36,273 nucleotides of DNA. Source: JBDHAC01 sp039588215 (GTDB lineage Bacteria; Gemmatimonadota; Gemmatimonadetes; Palauibacterales; Palauibacteraceae). The DNA lies in assembly GCA_039588215.1 (NCBI GenBank), contig JBDHAD010000029.1, positions 1-36,273 of the forward strand, given 5' to 3'. Under the pieces are notes generated by a model. The model ran no database searches, was not told the origin of the DNA, and saw only the letters and a program-made list of their open reading frames with translations. Shown here piece after piece: positions 24,398 to 32,360 of the stretch (the first letter of the stretch is position 1; each line of letters begins with the position of its first letter). A program made the translations under genes and the position numbers.

Positions 24398-25399
24398 ATG
24401 GTAGCCGAGAATACCAGGAAAGAGTCCGCCAAGTCCCTGTGGTTGTTCCTGCTCCTATTGACCGTGATCTCGTGGCCCATCTGGGTGATCTCGGGTGTGC
24501 TCCCACGAGCTGGCACCGGAGCCTACGACTTGCGGTGGCTCGTAGCCCAGGTCGGCGTGTTCGGTCCCTCGCTGGCTGCGTTGATCGTTTCGGGCACCCT
24601 GCACAAGGAGCGGCGCCGAAATAACTTGCGGATACTCGCGGTCCTTCTCCTGCCACTCGCCTTACCCGGCGCTCTGGTCGCCGCGGCTTCGCCATTGAAG
24701 ATCGCCGAGCTCCCTCTCTTGCCGTCCATCGCCGCTCTGATCGTCGCGACCCTGGTCGTCCTGTTCTTCTTCCCCCTGACGCGGCGTCTTCTCAGTCCCG
24801 GGACCGGGGAGGCACAGCACAGACCTGATGCCCGGTGGGTGCTCCTCTCGGTCACCCTCCTGCCCGCTCTCTTTCTGTTGGCCTGGCTTCTGGTGCACTC
24901 CCAGGGTGAAGGGCTCGAGATGTCGGCCCTCCGGGGCGGTGCATTGGGATCCGCATTGGTGGTGGTCGTCGTCTTCTCTCACAATCTCTTGTTGGGAGGC
25001 TCCCTGGGAGAGGAGATCGGCTGGCGCGGGTTCTTGTTGCCGGAGCTTCTCAGACGGATGAGCCCGCTCGTGGCATCCCTGCTCCTCGGTGTCGTTTGGG
25101 GGCTGTGGCACCTGCCGATCGATCTTTACGCGGGCTTCGGCGCCCAGGGGCTGGGAGCGGTCCTGATGCGGATCATCTATGCGCTGCCATTGTCGGTCCT
25201 CTTCACCTGGTTCTATCTCGGATCCAAGGGCAGTCTCCTGATCGCCCTGCTCCTCCACACGTCCCTCAACGTCATGGGTGATCTCGGTCTGTCGAGGTTC
25301 GACAGCTCCGCGATGGTGTTCTTCGTGTTGATGGCGGGCGCGGCAGTGATCGTCTCCGTGGCGAGTCCGGTGTTCAAGAAGGGATCGGTCGCAGAATAG
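24398..25399 (+). CDS. CPBP-family intramembrane glutamic endopeptidase
   Basis: The 333-residue polytopic membrane protein shows the three CPBP (Abi/CAAX protease) motifs: EEIGWRGF (two Glu and Arg), the F-x-x-x-H-type LLGVVWGLWHLP, and HTSLNV. The surrounding helices are LWLFLLLLTVISWPIWVISG, LVVVVVFSHNLLLGG and others, about eight in all. Such enzymes process prenylated or small peptides, for example in bacteriocin self-immunity. ATG 24398 puts the start just before the first helix; GTG 24332 would overlap the methyltransferase by 37 bp. Confidence 0.9.
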   Translation: MVAENTRKESAKSLWLFLLLLTVISWPIWVISGVLPRAGTGAYDLRWLVAQVGVFGPSLAALIVSGTLHKERRRNNLRILAVLLLPLALPGALVAAASPLKIAELPLLPSIAALIVATLVVLFFFPLTRRLLSPGTGEAQHRPDARWVLLSVTLLPALFLLAWLLVHSQGEGLEMSALRGGALGSALVVVVVFSHNLLLGGSLGEEIGWRGFLLPELLRRMSPLVASLLLGVVWGLWHLPIDLYAGFGAQGLGAVLMRIIYALPLSVLFTWFYLGSKGSLLIALLLHTSLNVMGDLGLSRFDSSAMVFFVLMAGAAVIVSVASPVFKKGSVAE

Positions 25400-25518
25400 C
25401 CCGATGACTGCGGCTGTCGGGTGCCACCTGAGCCGTTTAGAATGGGGCGCCCTACAACCCCTGAAAGGCCATCGCAACGTGGAACACCGACGTCGGGGCA
25501 GGCGACGTCGTTTCGTTC

Positions 25519-26364
25519 GTGGAGTCGGAGCTTGGCTTCCACTGCGCCGGGGCGTCGTCCGCCCGGCGTAACGGGGCTCCGCATTTCGTCCTCATCGTTC
25601 AAGAGGCACTGCGACGGTCGCCGGCACTTGACGCTCTGGAAGCAACCTGGGCCACACCTCCGCCCGCGGACGAGGAAAGTCGCACCGGTCAACGCCTCGA
25701 CATCATCCAGGTCGCGCGGCGGTGCGGGCTGTCCTTGTTCTACGTGCCGGCCGCCCGGAACGGGCACGAGCAACGCGACGGGAGCGGCGAGGACAAGGGC
25801 AACGCCATTCTGTCCACGCTTTCGCTGTCGGATTTCATCGCCGCCGAGCTGCCCTTCGAATCGGCGCGCCGGGTCGTCGTCGGCGCGACGGTGCACGACG
25901 CGGCCGGCGGTAGCTTGCGCGTTCTGAGCGTGCACCTGATCACGACACCCCAGGCGTGGCGCATGCTCACCACGGCTAACTCCTCTCGAGCCCGGCAGGC
26001 CTCCGCCATCCTTCGGACATTGGAGAGCATCGAGCAGCGACGCGCGCTGCCCGGCTCCACATCGCCCAATGCACCCCCCATCTCGACGGTGGTGGCCGGG
26101 GACTTCAACACCTGGTCCGTGCGCGAGAGCGCTTTGCGCAATCTGTTGGATCACTTTCCCGAATCACCGAGGCCGCTCATGGAGCGCACGCGGGGTCCAT
26201 TCCCCACCGACCATCTGCTATTTCGCGGGCGGCGGGTCGGGGCCGGGGCGCCCGACTCACTCGTGCCCGGGAGCTACCGACGGGTCGAGAATCGCTTCCA
26301 TTCGGATCACAAACCGATCGTGGCGCTTTTTCGGTTCGGATCGGAAGCCGTCGTGAGCCCCTGA
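25519..26364 (+). CDS. Endonuclease/exonuclease/phosphatase family protein, 5' end damaged
   Basis: This is a second EEP-superfamily protein, with LIVQEALRR (Glu), VLSVHLITT, VVAGDFNTWS (Asp, Asn), TDHLLF and FHSDHKPIVALF (Asp-His). The GTG at 25519 follows an open frame that runs back to 25465 and reads ATWNTDVGAGDVVSF, the expected first catalytic strand of the family. A TGA stands at 25462-25464 right before it, and no usual start codon lies between. So the real start, or a signal peptide, has been lost or put out of frame. An ATG at 25442 in another frame could be the original start. The listed span, from the first usable codon, gives 281 residues. Confidence 0.75.
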   Translation: MESELGFHCAGASSARRNGAPHFVLIVQEALRRSPALDALEATWATPPPADEESRTGQRLDIIQVARRCGLSLFYVPAARNGHEQRDGSGEDKGNAILSTLSLSDFIAAELPFESARRVVVGATVHDAAGGSLRVLSVHLITTPQAWRMLTTANSSRARQASAILRTLESIEQRRALPGSTSPNAPPISTVVAGDFNTWSVRESALRNLLDHFPESPRPLMERTRGPFPTDHLLFRGRRVGAGAPDSLVPGSYRRVENRFHSDHKPIVALFRFGSEAVVSP

Positions 26365-26634
26365 GGGCGCGTTGTCGCGTGGGGCGCGGCGCCCACCGGT
26401 ATGCTCGCGTTCCCTCATGCGACCGAGCAGCCATTACATGCCGCTCAAGGTTCCCTCTACAGGCGCGCGCCTACTCGCCCTGGCCTGGCGCCTGAGCGCT
26501 TGCGCACGCGACGTTGTAGAGCCTGCGCCGGCGGCATACGATCGCGAAGTGCCGAGCCAATAGCGGACCGTTTCTTCGAACCTTTCGTGGGGCACCCGCA
26601 AACAGGGCCTTGCTGCTTAAGCAAAGGAGCTACC

Positions 26635-27222
26635 ATGTGCTGGTTCCGTCTCTTTCGATCCCTATTGCCGAACGCAATGCTCCTCGTCGCGTTGTCTGCC
26701 GTCTGGGCGTGCGGCGACCGTGACAGCCAACTCGCCGAAACCGATACCGCCGACGGAGACGAGGTTGGCGACACTGGGCCGGACGGCTCGACGGCGCGCA
26801 ACCTGACCGGCCTGAACGTTTGCGAGTTGCTCCCCGAGCGCGACGTGCTTGAGCTTCTGGGCGGCGAGATCAAGACCGCCGCGTCCCGTAGCGATTACGG
26901 GAACTCTCAGGGGTGCGACTACGGCATTGGCGCTGCGGGCACGGCGACCTACGAGTACATCTCGGTCTGGGTGTCGACCCCCGATCTGTTCCAAGATGCC
27001 GAGTCGATCCTGGAGACCGACCGCGGCCTGGGACAGGAGGTCTCGGTCGAAGACCTAGAAGGTCTGGGCGATATCGCGTTCGCGATTCACAACCAGACCG
27101 AGGGGCAGACGACCGTTCACGTGCTCCGCCGCGGCGATTCCTTAATCCAGGCCACGGCCGAAGGGTTGGACCACGCTCGGCAGTTGGTGGAGACGATCCT
27201 CGAGCGGCTCAGGAGTCCGTAG
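26635..27222 (+). CDS. Lipoprotein, DUF3558-like
   Basis: The 195-residue secreted protein has a lipoprotein signal peptide (LRFR-type basic start, hydrophobic LPNAMLLVALSAVWAC with lipobox ending in Cys). An acidic linker follows, and then a domain with NVCELLPERDVLELLG and QGCDYGIG, a two-Cys pattern like the DUF3558 lipoproteins of actinobacteria. The family link is tentative. AAGGAG 6 nt before ATG 26635 fixes the start; the frame upstream is open to 26401 but lacks coding character. The molecular role is unknown. Confidence 0.78.
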   Translation: MCWFRLFRSLLPNAMLLVALSAVWACGDRDSQLAETDTADGDEVGDTGPDGSTARNLTGLNVCELLPERDVLELLGGEIKTAASRSDYGNSQGCDYGIGAAGTATYEYISVWVSTPDLFQDAESILETDRGLGQEVSVEDLEGLGDIAFAIHNQTEGQTTVHVLRRGDSLIQATAEGLDHARQLVETILERLRSP

Positions 27223-27282
27223 CCCGACCACCACCGAGCCATGCCGCCGGATTGGGATCGTCGATAAACGAGGGTATAGACC

Positions 27283-27744
27283 ATGGAGATGCCGAAGCCG
27301 ACGCCTGGACACCTAAGGCTGGAAGCGCTCGCGGGACACTGGGACGGGAAAGAGACGATGCACCCTTCCCAGTGGGATCCCGACGGAGGGATCGCCGTCG
27401 GCAGGACCAGAGGCCGGTTGCCTCTAAACGGCTTTGCGCTGATCAGCGACTACGAGCAGGAGCGGGACGGCGTCATCACGTTTACCGGCCACGGCGTATG
27501 GAGTTTCGACCCCAAAGAAGATCTCTATGCCCTCCACTGGTTTGATTGCATGGGTTCTCCTCCAGAGGTGTTCGTAGGCCGTTTCGATGGTGATGTCCTC
27601 ACCGTGGCTCACGGCGGTCCTGGTATGCACGCACGCCTGACGTACGACCTGACCGATTCGCAACACCTGCTGACGAAGATGGAAATGTCTCAGGACGGGG
27701 CTACCTGGAACACGTTGTTCGAGGGTCGATACACGCGACTCTGA
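27283..27744 (+). CDS. DUF1579-like protein
   Basis: The 153-residue soluble beta-barrel-type protein has LRLEALAGHWDGKETMHPSQ, GFALISDYEQERDGVITFTG, HGVWSFDPKEDLYALHWFD and the end LTKMEMSQDGATWNTLFEGR. These match DUF1579-type lipocalin-like sequences. The family's function is not known. It stands alone, with a 60-bp gap after the lipoprotein and GAGGG near the ATG. Confidence 0.85.
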   Translation: MEMPKPTPGHLRLEALAGHWDGKETMHPSQWDPDGGIAVGRTRGRLPLNGFALISDYEQERDGVITFTGHGVWSFDPKEDLYALHWFDCMGSPPEVFVGRFDGDVLTVAHGGPGMHARLTYDLTDSQHLLTKMEMSQDGATWNTLFEGRYTRL

Positions 27745-27875
27745 GCGCACGGACACCCGTGTCTCAGTCATAACACGCCTCCTCCCTGATGAGAATCACG
27801 TACCATTTCGTCGAGAGCGCGGGCGGTTATTGATGCCCGGTAGGCGGGCGTACCTCAAGCGAACGTTAGGAAAGC

Positions 27876-28577
27876 ATGCTCGAGCGAATCCTGGACGGCC
27901 GCACCGACCTGGTACTCGACTATCTGGCTGAGGGCCATGCCGCGACGTCGACGGACCCACGAGGGCGACCCCTCATCACGTGGTGCGCGTATTACGGCGA
28001 CGTGAGCGCCATTCGATTCTTGCTCGCGACGGGGGAATCGCTCGAGTCGCTCGGTGAGAACTTCGATCTGAACGGCGCCGCCTTCCACGGGCACTGGCAG
28101 CTCTGTCAGTTCCTGATCGAGCAGGGGGCGGACGTGAACCACCCTCTCCCGGACACGGGAGAGACGCCTCTCCACGCGGCCCTGAGTGCGGCAAATCGGC
28201 CCGCCTACGAGCATGTCGTCGAGGTATTGCTCGCGAACGGCGCCGACCCGAATCGCGTGACCAAGCCATCCGCCGAGACCGGCGGGTTCATGCGAGATTG
28301 CCGGACGAAAGCCGAGACGCCGCTTCATAGGGCCGCCGCATTCGGCACCACCAGGACCATCCAGCTGCTCCTGGACGCGGGCGCCGACAAGGAAGTCAAA
28401 GACATGAACGGGGACTCTCCACTCACGTGGGCCAGCTGGCACCTCCGACCGGCCCCTGTCCTCAGGCAGCTCTGCTTCGGCGAGTTCTTCATTCACCCGG
28501 AGAACGTCTCGACGTACGACCACGGCATGGGGTGGAGCCAAATGGAGGCCAGCTTGGCAGGGAGACCCCATGTCTGA
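27876..28577 (+). CDS. Ankyrin-repeat protein
   Basis: The 233-residue soluble protein is built of about five ankyrin-type repeats. Clear repeat cores are GRPLITWCAYYGDVSAIRFL, GAAFHGHWQLCQFLIEQGAD, TPLHAALSAANRPAYEHVVE and TPLHRAAAFGTTRTIQLLLD, followed by a degenerate last one (DSPLTWASWHLRPAPVLRQL). Ankyrin domains mediate protein-protein contacts, and no catalytic part is present. It overlaps the next gene fragment by 8 bp. Confidence 0.88.
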   Translation: MLERILDGRTDLVLDYLAEGHAATSTDPRGRPLITWCAYYGDVSAIRFLLATGESLESLGENFDLNGAAFHGHWQLCQFLIEQGADVNHPLPDTGETPLHAALSAANRPAYEHVVEVLLANGADPNRVTKPSAETGGFMRDCRTKAETPLHRAAAFGTTRTIQLLLDAGADKEVKDMNGDSPLTWASWHLRPAPVLRQLCFGEFFIHPENVSTYDHGMGWSQMEASLAGRPHV

Positions 28578-28827
28578 GCGGGGCCCCTTGCTGCCAGTGT
28601 ACTTTCTAGCCGTGTTTCGAATCAGCCGAAACCCGATGTACTTGGGGATGGCGGCGATGCTGCTCGGAGAGGCCGTGGTGTTCGGGACGGTCACTCCAAT
28701 GGCCGTGCCCTGGATCTTCGCGTGGTTCCTTTCCGCCCGGTTCATCCGCCTGGAGGAGGCTGTGATGAGCGAGGTGTTCGGCAGCGAATACGAGGACTAC
28801 CGGCGGCGTGTGAGGCGGTGGGCTTGA
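28570..28827 (+). CDS. ICMT-family methyltransferase, C-terminal fragment
   Basis: The 85-residue product matches only the C-terminal half of isoprenylcysteine carboxyl methyltransferase-type membrane enzymes. The SAM-binding start FRISRNPMYLGM is followed by two membrane stretches (MAAMLLGEAVVFGTVTP, WIFAWFLSARF) and the conserved end SEYEDYRRRVRRW. Complete members are about 150-200 residues with further N-terminal helices, which are missing here. It overlaps the ankyrin gene by 8 bp. It probably is a remnant, not a working enzyme. Confidence 0.75.
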   Translation: MSERGPLLPVYFLAVFRISRNPMYLGMAAMLLGEAVVFGTVTPMAVPWIFAWFLSARFIRLEEAVMSEVFGSEYEDYRRRVRRWA

Positions 28828-29104
28828 GTCGAGGGGGCCCCGGCTAAGGGTCGCGTCCGTTTCGCGGTCATCACGAGCTTGTCCGAACGGGGCATGACGT
28901 GCACGTTCGCATTGTCACGGCCGCTGGAATCTCCTCGGTTCGCGAGAGTCTGGGAGATCGCTCCTGGCTGGTGGGCCCACCGACTGCGCATCACCGACCT
29001 CGCGCAGCTCGACGACGAAGTTCAGGCGTGGCTCCGCGACGCCATCGCCTCATGGGGATGCGGGCGCGCCTGCTGGACGAACAGACGCTTCTTGGAGATG
29101 ACGA
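28828..29104 (+). pseudogene. DUF5655-like gene fragment
   Basis: Directly after the ICMT stop, the same frame continues with KGRVRFAVITSLSERGMTCT, SRPLESPRFARVWEIAPGWW and the region RLRITDLAQLDDEVQAWLRD. These look like the C-terminal part of DUF5655-type proteins. No start codon precedes it except TTG 28879, which falls inside the matching region. The frame runs past the next gene's start to 29256, but its similarity ends before that. Probably a 5'-deleted remnant. Confidence 0.55.
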
Positions 29105-30445
29105 TTGAGCGTAACAATCGACTACACACCGACGAGAATGAGACCGTCCGACGTGCACGATACGCTCCGGCGGCATCAGCTCGCCGATGGCCTCGACCTG
29201 GTCCTGGACCTCGAGCGGTCCCACGGGTCGTGGCTACACGACTCGGTGACAGGTGAGGACTTCCTGGACTTCTTCACTTGCTTCGCGAGTTGGCCGCTGG
29301 GGTACAACCACCCGGCGATGTTGGACCCGGAATTCCGCGCTGAGATCGTGCTCGTCGCGCGCAACAAGCCCTCCAACTCCGATCTCTACACGACGCACAT
29401 GGCCGCGTTCGTAGAGCGCTTCGCCGGCACCGTCACGCCCCCAGGGTTCCCATACCACTTCTGGATTTCCGGCGGGGCGCTGGCCGTTGAGAACGGATTG
29501 AAAACGGCGTTTGACTGGAAGGCACGGAAGGTCGGCCCGGAGACCACGGATGACGGGAACAAGCTGGTCGTCCTTCACTTCCGCCAGGCGTTCCATGGGC
29601 GCTCGGGTTACACGTTGAGCCTCACGAACACGGTGCCCGACAAGATCGCGTTGTTCCCCAAGTTCCCGTGGCCGCGGGTCCACAATCCCGCCGTCGAGTT
29701 CGACCTCGACGGTGGCATCGCCAACGACATCGAGTCAGAGGAGCGCCGGGCCAGCGACGAGATCGAAGCTGCTTTCCGAAAGCACGCAGGCCTCGTGGCA
29801 GCCATCATCATCGAGCCCATGCAGGGAGAGGGCGGCGACAACCACTTCCGTCCCGAATTCCTGGCGAAGCTGCGAGAGTACGCCGACGAGCACGAGGCAC
29901 TGCTCATCTACGACGAGATCCAGACCGGTTTCTACGGGTCCGGTAAAGCCTGGATGTGGCAACACCACGACGTTCCACCCGACATCGTCTGTTTCGGCAA
30001 GAAGACCCAGGTGTGCGGGATCTACGCGAGCGGGCGCCTTGACGAGGTCGAGGGCCACGTGTTCAAGACCTCCAGCCGCATCAATTCCACCTGGGGTGGC
30101 AACCTGGTTGACATGGTCAGGTGCCGGAAGTTCATCGAGATCATCCAAGGCGAGAATCTGGCGGTCAACGTGTTCGAGCGTGGTGCCGAGCTCGTAGGCG
30201 GCCTGCGCGAGCTCGCGCGGGAGGGCAGGCCCATGTCGAACGTCCGCGGCATAGGATCGTTGGTGGCCTTCACGCTCGAGACGCCCCAGGTCCGCGATCG
30301 GCTACTGAAGGATCTGGCCGCGCATCGTCTGCTCGCGCTGGCCTCCGGACCGAAATCCATCCGCTTTCGTCTGCCGCTAGTCGTGACCGAGGAAGAGATC
30401 GAGACGGCGCTGACACGTGTCCAGGTCTGTGCCTCGCGGCTCTAG
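29105..30445 (+). CDS. lat: L-lysine 6-aminotransferase
   Basis: The 446-residue class III PLP-dependent aminotransferase removes the epsilon-amino group of L-lysine to give 2-aminoadipate semialdehyde. Typical are SHGSWLHDSVTGEDFLDFFT, YNHPAML, the PLP-phosphate region with SGGALAVENGLKTAFDWK, the segment FRQAFHGRSGYTLSLTN, the Asp of YDEIQTGFYGSG and the PLP lysine in CFGKK at residue 300, matching Lys300 of mycobacterial LAT. Lat often serves beta-lactam or stationary-phase lysine metabolism, but no pathway partners are nearby. TTG 29105 has GGAG upstream; ATG 29138 is an alternative. Confidence 0.92.
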   Translation: MSVTIDYTPTRMRPSDVHDTLRRHQLADGLDLVLDLERSHGSWLHDSVTGEDFLDFFTCFASWPLGYNHPAMLDPEFRAEIVLVARNKPSNSDLYTTHMAAFVERFAGTVTPPGFPYHFWISGGALAVENGLKTAFDWKARKVGPETTDDGNKLVVLHFRQAFHGRSGYTLSLTNTVPDKIALFPKFPWPRVHNPAVEFDLDGGIANDIESEERRASDEIEAAFRKHAGLVAAIIIEPMQGEGGDNHFRPEFLAKLREYADEHEALLIYDEIQTGFYGSGKAWMWQHHDVPPDIVCFGKKTQVCGIYASGRLDEVEGHVFKTSSRINSTWGGNLVDMVRCRKFIEIIQGENLAVNVFERGAELVGGLRELAREGRPMSNVRGIGSLVAFTLETPQVRDRLLKDLAAHRLLALASGPKSIRFRLPLVVTEEEIETALTRVQVCASRL

Positions 30446-30458
30446 ACGGCTCCCAGCC

Positions 30459-30626
30459 ATGATCGGCGGGGGGTTCATCGGCCTCAGCCTCGGCGTGGCC
30501 GTGCTCGTCCTGCTCGCCCGCGAGGTCGGTTCCCCGGACGGCGTCGAGCTGGTGTCTTCGTTGGCGGGGGTCGGTCTGCTCACACTGGTCGGTGCGGGGC
30601 TGGGGCGTTTGCTAGGGCGCCGGTAA
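30459..30626 (+). CDS. Small hydrophobic protein, hypothetical
   Basis: The 55-residue product, counted from ATG 30459, has one or two membrane stretches (IGLSLGVAVLVLLA and LAGVGLLTLVGAGLGRLLG). The frame extends 5' to GTG 30417, inside the aminotransferase gene. It has no recognised family and only a weak ribosome binding site, so it may be a chance frame. Confidence 0.4.
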   Translation: MIGGGFIGLSLGVAVLVLLAREVGSPDGVELVSSLAGVGLLTLVGAGLGRLLGRR

Positions 30627-30897
30627 GCGCTTCCGGGCCAGGATGCTGGCGTGGCCATCCGGGCGTCGTTAGGATCGTGCCGGGAGATCGGGAGCAGCCG
30701 CATTAGCAATCGCGATCGCGGTCCTGCGCATGGCCCTCCCACCATGGAATGCGCCTAACACGCGCTCGGGTTCAACTCCCGAACACTCATTCTCGGAGGA
30801 TCCGCGCTTGCGCAAACGGCGCCGCGGCTCTGTGGGCTCAAACCCCCGCCAACGTACCGGGGTTCTCCGAGGGTGAGCCTACTGTAAGGATCGAATC
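30627..30897. other. 271-bp gene-free region with several hairpins
   Basis: No gene was found. A tRNA T-arm-like element (TCGGG-TTCAACT-CCCGA, 30766-30782) lacks the rest of a tRNA. Farther on, AACCCC/GGGGTT (about 30841-30863) forms a stem. The outer pair CTCGGAG (about 30792) and CTCCGAG (about 30865) brackets the same segment. This may be a structured leader of the SPFH gene at 30898. Confidence 0.35.
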
Positions 30898-31668
30898 GTG
30901 CAAGTTCTTACCGTCGTCCTAGGAGCGGTCGCAGCCGTCTTGGCCTTGAGCGTGGCCTCCTATTTCTGGCCGAGGCCGACGACCGTGATGGAGCATGAGC
31001 GGGCTCTCAAGTTCCGTAAGGGCCACCTTCTGGGAGAGGTCGGCCCCGGCCGCTATTGGCTCCGACCCCGAATCGACGAGCTCCAGCCGGTGGACGCGCG
31101 TCGGCGACAGGTCATCATCGCCGGCCAGGAAGTCCTGACATCGGACAGGATCCCTCTGAAGGTCAGTCTCGTGGCGGAGTATACGGTTGGCGATGTCACG
31201 AGGGCGTTGACCGAGGTCGAAAGCTACCAGGATGCGTTGTATACGTGGGTGCAACTCGCGTTGCGCGAGGCCGTGTCGGACCGCGAGCTGGACGCTGCCT
31301 TGGAGGCGCGAGGCCAGTTGGGCCAAGCGATCCAAACGGCGGTCGGCGATCGTGCCGCGAAGATAGGGCTGCAGCTCCAATCGGTACAGGTCCGCGATTT
31401 CATGATGGCGGGTGGCCTCCGACAGGCGTACGCCGACGTCGTCCAGGCACGTCAGGAGGGCTTGGCCGCGTTGGAACGGGCGCGCGGAGAGAGCGCGTCG
31501 GTGAGGAATCTGGCCAACGCCGCCCAGCTCATGGAGCGACACCCCGGCATCATGCAACTCCGTCTTTTGCAGGCCGTTGAGCAAGGGTCCGAGAACCGGG
31601 TGGTGATCGCGCTGGATCCGGAACGAGCGAAGTCCGCGTCTCTCGACGTGACCGCCGAGTCCGACTGA
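30898..31668 (+). CDS. SPFH/Band 7 (slipin-like) membrane protein
   Basis: The 256-residue protein has one N-terminal membrane helix (VLTVVLGAVAAVLALSVASYFW). An SPFH domain follows: HERALKFRKGHLLGEVGPGR, DARRRQVIIAGQEVLTSDRI, LKVSLVAEYTVGD, and the end LQSVQVRDFMMAGGLRQAYA with a helical tail. Slipin-like proteins form membrane microdomains and are often linked to NfeD proteases; no nfeD is next to it. GTG 30898 has AAGGAT upstream. Confidence 0.85.
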   Translation: MQVLTVVLGAVAAVLALSVASYFWPRPTTVMEHERALKFRKGHLLGEVGPGRYWLRPRIDELQPVDARRRQVIIAGQEVLTSDRIPLKVSLVAEYTVGDVTRALTEVESYQDALYTWVQLALREAVSDRELDAALEARGQLGQAIQTAVGDRAAKIGLQLQSVQVRDFMMAGGLRQAYADVVQARQEGLAALERARGESASVRNLANAAQLMERHPGIMQLRLLQAVEQGSENRVVIALDPERAKSASLDVTAESD

Positions 31669-31780
31669 CGCCGCAATCGAAGCTCTCATGGATAATCGCT
31701 GATTCGCGATCGAGCCGGCGGGCCCGAATACACCACATCCAAGCCGCCCGAAGTCCTACCCGACGAAAAGGAGTCGTAGC

Positions 31781-32173
31781 ATGACGAAGCCGCGATCGGA
31801 CCAACTCCTTCGTACGGCTCTGCTGGTTTTCGGCCTCGTCTTCATCTTCGGGGTTTGGCCCCTGATGGAGTTCTGGCCCTCAGGCTGGCAGTGGCAGCCG
31901 ACGCAGCCCGAGTACGAGGCGATGATCCTCGGTGTTTATGCCACGCTCGGTGTGTTCCTCGTCATCGCGTCCCGGGTGCCGGAGAACCACCGCAGCCTGA
32001 TCCAGTTCGCAGCCTGGTCGAGCCTGGTGCATGCCGGCATCATGGCGGTCCAGGTATTCAACGACTCGACCGAGAGCGGACACCTGATCGGCGATGTGCC
32101 GGTGCTCGCCCTTGTGGGCATCGTGCTGTTGGTGCTCTTGCCGAGAGCCGGTAAACCGTCGGAGGCAACCTAA
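31781..32173 (+). CDS. DUF6632-like membrane protein
   Basis: The 130-residue integral membrane protein has four hydrophobic stretches: LLRTALLVFGLVFIFGVWPL, EAMILGVYATLGVFLVIASR, LIQFAAWSSLVHAGIMAVQV and VPVLALVGIVLLVLLPRA. The pattern around NHRSLIQFAAWSSLVHAG is that of DUF6632-type proteins of unknown role. AAAAGGAG is about 8 nt before the ATG. Confidence 0.8.
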   Translation: MTKPRSDQLLRTALLVFGLVFIFGVWPLMEFWPSGWQWQPTQPEYEAMILGVYATLGVFLVIASRVPENHRSLIQFAAWSSLVHAGIMAVQVFNDSTESGHLIGDVPVLALVGIVLLVLLPRAGKPSEAT

Positions 32174-32360
32174 GGGGCATCTCGCCGCGGCCCCTCGCGT
32201 TCTACGCCTGGCACGAGGCTTACCACGTTGGTGTCATGGGATTGCTGCGTGTCCAGTGGGGCCCAACGGCACACGCACGAGTTGGCGATGGCAGCGTTGC
32301 GTCTCGAGCTCGGCTAATCGAAGCCGACGGCGAGTTCGTCGTATGCAAAAGGAACGAACG

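Noticed and set aside
28825..28827. In-frame TGA between the ICMT fragment and the DUF5655 fragment as a second Sec codon
   Set aside because: The ICMT family ends naturally at RVRRW, and the sequence after the TGA belongs to another family. No Cys or Sec is expected there.
30765..30790. Possible tRNA gene because of a T-arm-like TCGGG-TTCAACT-CCCGA
   Set aside because: No matching acceptor strand, D-arm or anticodon arm is found in the 70 bp upstream, so only an isolated T-arm-like hairpin remains.
14900..31000. Integron-like gene cassette array with attC sites
   Set aside because: GTTAG-type motifs occur before several genes (near 15824, 17703, 27866, 30669), and one GCCTAAC is near 30753. 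Matched core and inverse-core pairs with proper spacing were not found, and there is no integrase gene.
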